DNA from: an uncultured Chitinophagaceae bacterium
GTDB lineage: Bacteria; Bacteroidota; Bacteroidia; Chitinophagales; Chitinophagaceae
DNA length: 18,561 bases
Direction: 5' to 3'
Assembly: GCA_937996595.1 (NCBI GenBank)
Contig: CALKVC010000127.1
Location: forward strand, 1-18,561
Translations under genes and position numbers: made by a program
Part shown: one piece after another, positions 13,986 to 18,561 of the stretch
How positions within the stretch are numbered: position 1 is the first letter of the stretch
How the letters are laid out: the number at the start of each line of letters is the position of its first letter
The notes under the pieces: generated by a model
What the model was told of the DNA's origin: nothing
The model's database searches: none
Seen by the model: the letters and a program-made list of their open reading frames with translations, nothing else

Positions 13986-15656
13986 ATGCAAATTATTAAA
14001 AGCTTAATCAAACTGTTTGTTTTTATTTGTCCGGTTACCGCTTTTTCCCAATCTACTTACCTGATGCAGGGAACCAAAGAATACCATTTTATAGACAGGC
14101 TGGAAATAAAACAGCAAAAGAATACCGATCTTAATTTTTCAAGCCTCAAGCCATATAACCGGAAAGCCATTGTAGAGCAGGCACAACTGATAGACAGTGC
14201 CCGCACGGCCAGGTTTACCAAAGTGGACGAATACAACCTCCAAAGCCTGTTTATGAACAACAGCGAGTGGGTAAGCAGGCCGGCAGATTATTTTAAAAGT
14301 AAAAGGCCGGTGCTTAAAACATTCTACAAAACAAAACCGAACCTGTTTGAAGTGAATACAAAAGATTTCTTCCTGGTTGTAAACCCGGTGCTGCAGTTAC
14401 AATATGGCAAGGAATCGGATAACGATGCCACCCAGTACCTCAACAGCAGGGGTGTAACCATCCGCGGACGCATAGCTAATAAGATCGGCTTTTCGTCTAC
14501 CATCATTGAAAACCAGGAACGCGGGCCAGCTTATTTCCAGGATCGGGTTAATTCAGTTAAAGCTGTACCGGGTGTTGGTTTTTACAAGCCATTTAAAACT
14601 ACCGGCTTTGATTACTTTGATGCAAGGGGTTATATCACGTTCAACGCCACCAAATACATCGATATCCAGTTTGGTTACGATAAGAATTTCATCGGCAACG
14701 GCTATCGCAGCCTGCTACTCAGCGACTGGGGCAACAGTTACCTGTTTGCCAAACTGAATACCAAGATCTGGAAAATCAATTACCAGAACATATTCATGGA
14801 ATTGGTGCCACAATTCAAGAAGCGGTCAGATTCGCTGCTTTCACGGAAATATGCCGCTGTTCATCACCTAAGCATGAACGTTACCAAATGGCTGAATGTA
14901 GGCCTGTTTGAAGGTATCATTTTCGGCAGAAGAGACCATTATGATTTCCAGTACCTGAACCCGATCATCTTTTACAGGCATATTGAAGGAACCATTGGAA
15001 GCCCCGACAATGCCCTGGCAGGTTTTGACTTTAAAGCGAATATTGCCCGCAGGTTCCAGTTATACGGGCAGTTCCTGCTGGATGAATTCATATTATCAAA
15101 AGTGAAGAATAATCCCAGCAACTGGGTGAATAAATGGGCCATCCAGGCAGGTGTGAAATATATAGATGCATTCGGGTTGAAGAATCTCGATTTACAGTTT
15201 GAAGCAAACAGGGTACGGCCATTTACCTATTCGCACAACGATACCGTTGCCAATTACACGCATTACAATCAACCGATGGCACATCCGCTGGGAGCCAATT
15301 TCCAGGAATTCATCGGAATATTGAACTATCAGCCAACCCCCAGATGGCGGGTAAATGCCCGGATCATCTATTATAACCAGGGGCTTGACAGTGCCGGTAT
15401 CAACTACGGCGCAAACCCATTGAGGGACTATACAACCAGGACGATGGAAGAAGGATATAATATAGGCAGCGGCAACAAAGCCACCTGTTTTAACGGCACC
15501 CTGAATGTTTCCTACGAATTGCGAGAAAACCTGTTTCTGGAAGCTACCCTGCAGCAGCGAAATTATAAGCTGGAAAGCTTACCGGGCACCATCAATTCAA
15601 CTTTCGTATCGGCAGGCATCCGCTTAAACATGTTTAAACGGGCGTACGATTTCTAA
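13986..15656 (+). CDS. RemB/Wzi-like outer-membrane beta-barrel protein
   Basis: A 556-residue exported protein with signal peptide MQIIKSLIKLFVFICPVTAFS. After a ~110-residue N-terminal region, the rest alternates short polar and aromatic strands typical of an outer-membrane barrel (for example FIGNGYRSLLLSDWGNSY at 238-255) and ends in aromatic residues (RAYDF). The pattern resembles the capsule-assembly Wzi / gliding-motility RemB family of Bacteroidota. RemB takes part in Flavobacterium johnsoniae gliding, while Wzi anchors capsule polysaccharide; which role applies here is not clear. Start choice is fixed by the signal peptide. It is divergent from the dihydroorotase and convergent with porT, and appears to be a single-gene unit. 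Confidence 0.72.
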   Translation: MQIIKSLIKLFVFICPVTAFSQSTYLMQGTKEYHFIDRLEIKQQKNTDLNFSSLKPYNRKAIVEQAQLIDSARTARFTKVDEYNLQSLFMNNSEWVSRPADYFKSKRPVLKTFYKTKPNLFEVNTKDFFLVVNPVLQLQYGKESDNDATQYLNSRGVTIRGRIANKIGFSSTIIENQERGPAYFQDRVNSVKAVPGVGFYKPFKTTGFDYFDARGYITFNATKYIDIQFGYDKNFIGNGYRSLLLSDWGNSYLFAKLNTKIWKINYQNIFMELVPQFKKRSDSLLSRKYAAVHHLSMNVTKWLNVGLFEGIIFGRRDHYDFQYLNPIIFYRHIEGTIGSPDNALAGFDFKANIARRFQLYGQFLLDEFILSKVKNNPSNWVNKWAIQAGVKYIDAFGLKNLDLQFEANRVRPFTYSHNDTVANYTHYNQPMAHPLGANFQEFIGILNYQPTPRWRVNARIIYYNQGLDSAGINYGANPLRDYTTRTMEEGYNIGSGNKATCFNGTLNVSYELRENLFLEATLQQRNYKLESLPGTINSTFVSAGIRLNMFKRAYDF

Positions 15657-15720
15657 ATTACGGCTATTGATTACAATTCTGAGCCCACGGAAAATTACAG
15701 GGCCAACAATATTTTCGTTT

Positions 15721-15745
15721 ATCCAACATCGTTATATAGTTGGAT
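15721..15745. terminator. Inverted repeat between convergent RemB-like gene and porT
   Basis: ATCCAAC (15721-15727) and GTTGGAT (15739-15745) form a perfect 7-bp inverted repeat with an 11-nt loop, overlapping the porT stop codon. There is no adjacent T-tract on either strand. It is the best transcription-stop candidate in this 88-bp convergent gap, but weak. Confidence 0.3.
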
Positions 15746-16476
15746 TATTCAACTGTAAGGGAGAAGGTGATCGTACGTGAATTGATTTTGTCGATGGTAT
15801 TTGAAAATTTCAGGTTCTCATCGCGGCTATGCAGGTTACTGAAACCCCAGCCTATCTTCAATTCGGGGCTTAGCACGAAGTATGGAAAATAGAAATGGAA
15901 GCCGATTCCTGCATCAAGCCCGAAGTCAAATGGTTTCAGCTTGATGAGTTCTTCCGCTTTTTTTGCTCCGGCATTGGCAGCCATATCATATTCTATCCGG
16001 CCACCGGCCATCATGAACACCTTAAAATTATTAATCCGGTCGCTGGTGAATTTTAAATGTGCCGGAAGGGCCAGGGTGATGCCCTGTACTTTTTTAAGCG
16101 TTACCAAATCTTCACCGGCCGGCCTGTTCGGGTATTTTAAATGATACTGAAAAGATTTTTCAGTAAACACCAGGCTCAATGGGTAGGTTTTAAGGTCGAA
16201 ATGCTCGCCAAGCCTGATATTGACCAGCCAGGCCAGGTTGATACCGGAATTGCTAAGGCTTTCAATAACCAATACGCTGTCGCGTTGTAAAAATTCGGGA
16301 TGGTGTGTAAAACTGAAATGCGCCCTGTTTACACCCAGGAAGATTCCGAAATGAAATGATTTTTCATCATGATCTTCCAGGTTCAGGGTTGTGCGTAACT
16401 GCGTAAATGCAATGGCAGGCAACAGTAAAACCGGTATGATGATATGTATTATTTTGTTCCGCAATAGATGCTGCAT
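15745..16476 (-). CDS. porT: PorT family outer-membrane protein (type IX secretion)
   Basis: A 243-residue protein of the PorT family, an eight-stranded outer-membrane barrel needed for the type IX secretion system in Porphyromonas and for gliding (as SprT) in Flavobacterium. The N-terminus MQHLLRNKIIHIIIPVLLLP is a signal peptide, with cleavage predicted near residue 25. The body shows barrel-like alternation, for example FHFGIFLGVNRAHFSF (41-56), INLAWLVNIRLG, and FGLDAGIGFHFYFPYFVLSP, and ends in TITFSLTVE. It starts inside the end of ubiE with a 28-bp overlap, so the two are co-transcribed and probably translationally coupled. Its presence implies a type IX secretion system elsewhere in the genome. 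Confidence 0.85.
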   Translation of the reverse strand: MQHLLRNKIIHIIIPVLLLPAIAFTQLRTTLNLEDHDEKSFHFGIFLGVNRAHFSFTHHPEFLQRDSVLVIESLSNSGINLAWLVNIRLGEHFDLKTYPLSLVFTEKSFQYHLKYPNRPAGEDLVTLKKVQGITLALPAHLKFTSDRINNFKVFMMAGGRIEYDMAANAGAKKAEELIKLKPFDFGLDAGIGFHFYFPYFVLSPELKIGWGFSNLHSRDENLKFSNTIDKINSRTITFSLTVE

Positions 16477-17192
16477 ATTCCTAAGCTCAGAGATTTAAAA
16501 TAGGTAGATTTATATTCCAGTTTATCAAGGATAGCAATAAACTGTTTTCCTTCCGGGAATTTCCTGATTGATTCATCAAGGTATTTATATGCATCCCGGT
16601 TCCTGGAAAACAATTTTCCCATACGTGGTGTTACCATTTTCATATAAAGATCATACAAGGAACGAACAAATGGCATGTTGGGTTTACTGAATTCAAGTAC
16701 CACCAGTTTTCCTCCTGGTTTAAGAACCCGTTTCATTTCCAGCAAACCGGTTTCCAGGTGTTGAAAATTACGTACGCCAAATGCCACAGTTATAGCGTCA
16801 AACGTATTGTCATTAAAGCTTATTGCTTCACTGTCACCATTTAACAATTCTATATTTCCCTGCAGGCCAAGTTTGTTAATTTTTTTCCTGCCAACATCCA
16901 GCATGCCATCGCTGATATCTATGCCGGTTATCTTTTCAGGTTTCAGCATATTATAAGCCATGATGGCCACATCAGCTGTACCGGTAGCAACATCCAGCAT
17001 ATTTTTAGGATTAAGGTTTCTAAGCTGGGCGATGGCTTTTTTCCGCCAGGCAATATCTGTTCCTGCGCTTAAAAAACGGTTAAGGAAGTCGTATTTGCCC
17101 GATATATCATCAAACATGCCGGCAACCTGCTGCTTCTTGCTCAATTCCGATTCCTTATAAGGTACCACTTTGTCGTGCGCAAATTCTGTCAT
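16449..17192 (-). CDS. ubiE: Demethylmenaquinone methyltransferase UbiE/MenG
   Basis: A 247-residue class I SAM-dependent methyltransferase that performs the last step of menaquinone synthesis (and of ubiquinone in bacteria that make it). Bacteroidota use menaquinone, so MenG activity is expected. Family signatures are VAGMFDDISGKYDFLNRFLS (23-42), SAM motif I LDVATGTAD (66-74), motif II NGDSEAISF (118-126), AFGVRNFQ (137-144), RVLKPGGKLVVLEFS (155-169) and the C-terminal SLSLGICSIYCGTK. The start fits the family N-terminus and a -7 box lies only 9 bp upstream. It is first in the ubiE-porT operon. Confidence 0.95.
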   Translation of the reverse strand: MTEFAHDKVVPYKESELSKKQQVAGMFDDISGKYDFLNRFLSAGTDIAWRKKAIAQLRNLNPKNMLDVATGTADVAIMAYNMLKPEKITGIDISDGMLDVGRKKINKLGLQGNIELLNGDSEAISFNDNTFDAITVAFGVRNFQHLETGLLEMKRVLKPGGKLVVLEFSKPNMPFVRSLYDLYMKMVTPRMGKLFSRNRDAYKYLDESIRKFPEGKQFIAILDKLEYKSTYFKSLSLGICSIYCGTK

Positions 17193-17200
17193 ACTGTTTG

Positions 17201-17208
17201 CAAAGATA
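17201..17208 (-). promoter_or_regulatory. -7 box of ubiE-porT
   Basis: On the minus strand this reads TATCTTTG, a perfect TAnnTTTG match. It ends 8 bases before the ubiE ATG, so the transcript would have almost no leader. No standard -33 TTG was found at the usual distance. Confidence 0.5.
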
Positions 17209-17260
17209 AGCGTTTGGCTTATTTACGTGTCGGGCGACTGTATTTCATGGTAAACTGATG

Positions 17261-17268
17261 TACTTTCG
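17261..17268 (+). promoter_or_regulatory. -7 box of engB
   Basis: TACTTTCG matches TAnnTTTG at all but one position and ends 17 bases before the engB ATG. With the ubiE box it makes a back-to-back promoter pair in the 93-bp divergent gap. Confidence 0.4.
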
Positions 17269-17285
17269 CAACTCAATACTTCAAT

Positions 17286-17945
17286 ATGCGTATCAGGAAA
17301 TCAACATATATTATCAGTAGCCCGGATTACCAGAAATGCCCGTTACCGGATAAACCGGAATATGCGTTCATAGGGCGGAGCAATGTGGGAAAATCGTCGC
17401 TGATCAATATGCTTTGTGATAATGAAAAGCTTGCAAAAACATCTTCATCACCGGGGAAAACACAACTAATCAATCATTTTGAAATTGAGAGCAGCCTGGA
17501 TGAATCGGAAGGCAAGTTAAAACTGAATACGTTCAAATGGTACCTGGTAGATCTGCCGGGATATGGGTTTGCCAAAGTGAGCATCAGCAGCCGGCGAAGA
17601 TGGGAACAGATGATTGAAAATTACCTGCGTAAACGCGAAAACCTCACCATGGTTTTCGTGCTGATAGACGCCCGGCACAGCCCGCAAAAAATAGACCTAT
17701 CCTTCCTGGAAAGCCTGAAGGTATGGCAGGTGCCTTTTTGCCTGGTATTCACAAAGTCTGATAAGGAGAACCAACGCATAGTGAGTAAAAATGTAAAGGG
17801 TTTCCTGGAAGCCATGAAAAAAACCTGGCAGTTTCTGCCCCAGCATTTTGTATCCAGTGCGGTAAAAAAAACAGGGAAAACAAAAATCCTTTCATTCATC
17901 AATGAAACGAATGAAACATTGAAAAACAGGAACACTGTCAGGTAA
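17286..17945 (+). CDS. engB: Ribosome-biogenesis GTPase EngB/YsxC
   Basis: A 219-residue TRAFAC GTPase of the EngB/YihA/YsxC family, needed for late assembly of the large ribosomal subunit and usually essential. G-motifs are in order: G1 GRSNVGKSS (30-38), G2 around SSPGKTQ (54-60), G3 DLPGYG (89-94), G4 TKSDK (156-160) and G5 SSAVKKTG (190-197). The SRRRW stretch (102-106) and C-terminal helix are typical. The start matches the family and a -7 box lies just upstream. It is divergent from ubiE and convergent with the YkuK-like gene, leaving a 19-bp gap. Confidence 0.95.
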   Translation: MRIRKSTYIISSPDYQKCPLPDKPEYAFIGRSNVGKSSLINMLCDNEKLAKTSSSPGKTQLINHFEIESSLDESEGKLKLNTFKWYLVDLPGYGFAKVSISSRRRWEQMIENYLRKRENLTMVFVLIDARHSPQKIDLSFLESLKVWQVPFCLVFTKSDKENQRIVSKNVKGFLEAMKKTWQFLPQHFVSSAVKKTGKTKILSFINETNETLKNRNTVR

Positions 17946-17964
17946 CCGTGTATTACATTCCCTG

Positions 17965-18438
17965 TTAATTGACGGCTTTGTTAGCGCAGCTACTGCTGGC
18001 AAAAGCTTCGGGTTTGGCCTTGAATGCAAACCCCATGCCCAGGATATAACCCATTGCCTCACGCAATGCTTCATTGCTTTTAAAATGGGGATTGGTGTTT
18101 ATGTCTGCATGCACTTCCATGTCTACATCATAATCGGTGAACAGGTTACAGAGTTCATAAGCTATTTCGATGCTTTTGGCCACTTCTACCAGCATCCTTT
18201 CCTTGATACTGTATTTGAACTGGTTTTTTTCATTGTGAATGAACATGAAGCCACCTCGGCCTTCCCTTAAAAAAACGATAACGGTGGCAAACTCTGTTTC
18301 TTTGCCTTTTACCTGGCTATCTGTTCCAATACAAACTTTCAGCTTATGCCCGGCATCGGTTTCCCGTTTGATGGCTTCTTCTACTGCTTCTTTGATTGGC
18401 AGGTGAATGGGATCACCATTGAATTTTCTCCATAACAT
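17965..18438 (-). CDS. YkuK/DUF458-like RNase H-fold protein
   Basis: A 157-residue protein of the YkuK (DUF458) family, which is assigned an RNase H-like fold. Visible acidic positions fitting a nuclease-type metal site are D40 (IGTDSQV), E80 (KYSIKERML) and D112 (HADINTNPH). The C-terminal AKPEAFASSSCANKAVN parallels the family's Lys-Pro...Ala-Ser tail. No signal peptide or membrane segment is present, so it is cytoplasmic. Substrate and role are not established for the family; in Bacillus YkuK has been linked to sporulation/stress contexts but not to a reaction. It is complete, and its promoter should lie in 18439-18561. Confidence 0.82.
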   Translation of the reverse strand: MLWRKFNGDPIHLPIKEAVEEAIKRETDAGHKLKVCIGTDSQVKGKETEFATVIVFLREGRGGFMFIHNEKNQFKYSIKERMLVEVAKSIEIAYELCNLFTDYDVDMEVHADINTNPHFKSNEALREAMGYILGMGFAFKAKPEAFASSSCANKAVN

Positions 18439-18512
18439 AAAATGAGGTTTTTTAAAGTTACTGAAAAATAACTGATAAGCTGCCCTGGTAAAATGATATG
18501 ATTGTTAAGATT

Positions 18513-18528
18513 TGTGGAAATGTGGAAA
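18513..18528. repeat. Tandem octamer TGTGGAAA x2
   Basis: TGTGGAAA is repeated exactly head to tail, 75 bp upstream of the YkuK-like start. It may be a chance slippage repeat or a small regulator site; the surrounding 123 bp up to the window end contain nothing else I recognise. Confidence 0.4.
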
Positions 18529-18561
18529 TGTTATACAGCAATTGGAAAATACCGGTACAAT

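Noticed and set aside
18453..18460. Minus-strand TAACTTTA as the YkuK-like promoter
   Set aside because: It has one mismatch to TAnnTTTG and no supporting -33 element; in AT-rich sequence this is too weak to list.

Overview
The window looks like a chromosomal contig end from a Bacteroidota bacterium, most likely a Chitinophagaceae-type member. Supporting signs are a PorT-type protein (type IX secretion/gliding lineage), a RemB-like outer-membrane protein, a DUF5694 protein, a LytS/LytTR-type two-component pair, TAnnTTTG-type -7 promoter boxes, A-rich leaders instead of strong Shine-Dalgarno sites, and moderate GC (roughly low 40s by eye). Bases 1-18 match an Illumina adapter with one base missing, so the left edge is a sequencing/assembly boundary. 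No rRNA, tRNA, insertion sequence, phage or CRISPR was seen.

Layout. 1-82: adapter remnant and a 4 x 7-bp tandem repeat. 83-1627 (-): ComM/YifB AAA+ protein. 1794-2180 (+): small four-helix membrane protein of unknown function, ending 12 bp from the convergent DinB-fold (DUF1569-like) protein at 2193-2663 (-). 2799-5063 (-): class III adenylate cyclase with a periplasmic TPR/coiled-coil sensor. 5284-5874 (-): lipoprotein cytochrome c. 5875-6404: mostly non-coding, with one possible 53-codon ORF and a terminator. 6405-8569 (-): two-gene operon encoding two exported, distantly related members of the EreA/ChaN/TraB-GumN (Tiki) superfamily. 8570-8743: divergent regulatory region. 8744-10488 (+): LytS-type sensor kinase and LytTR response regulator with a 4-bp start/stop overlap. 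10598-11107 (+): ferritin. 11221-12537 (-): small MutS-like ATPase. 12608-13948 (-): dihydroorotase-like amidohydrolase. 13986-15656 (+): RemB/Wzi-like outer-membrane protein. 15745-16476 (-) and 16449-17192 (-): PorT and the menaquinone methyltransferase UbiE/MenG, overlapping by 28 bp. 17286-17945 (+): GTPase EngB. 17965-18438 (-): YkuK-like RNase H-fold protein.

Most genes are housekeeping or typical lineage genes. The part that reads as a possible undescribed system is 6405-10488. A sensor kinase and LytTR regulator face an operon of two exported Tiki/EreA-superfamily proteins. The region between them holds four exact copies of the octamer TTTGCAGA in a nearly symmetric arrangement (two in one orientation, then two in the other; spacings 20, 13 and 21 bp), about 30 bp upstream of a perfect -7 box for the operon. 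The simplest reading is that the LytTR protein binds these repeats and controls the operon, its own genes, or both. That control is inferred and not shown.

Function calls come from motif recognition by eye. No database search was run.
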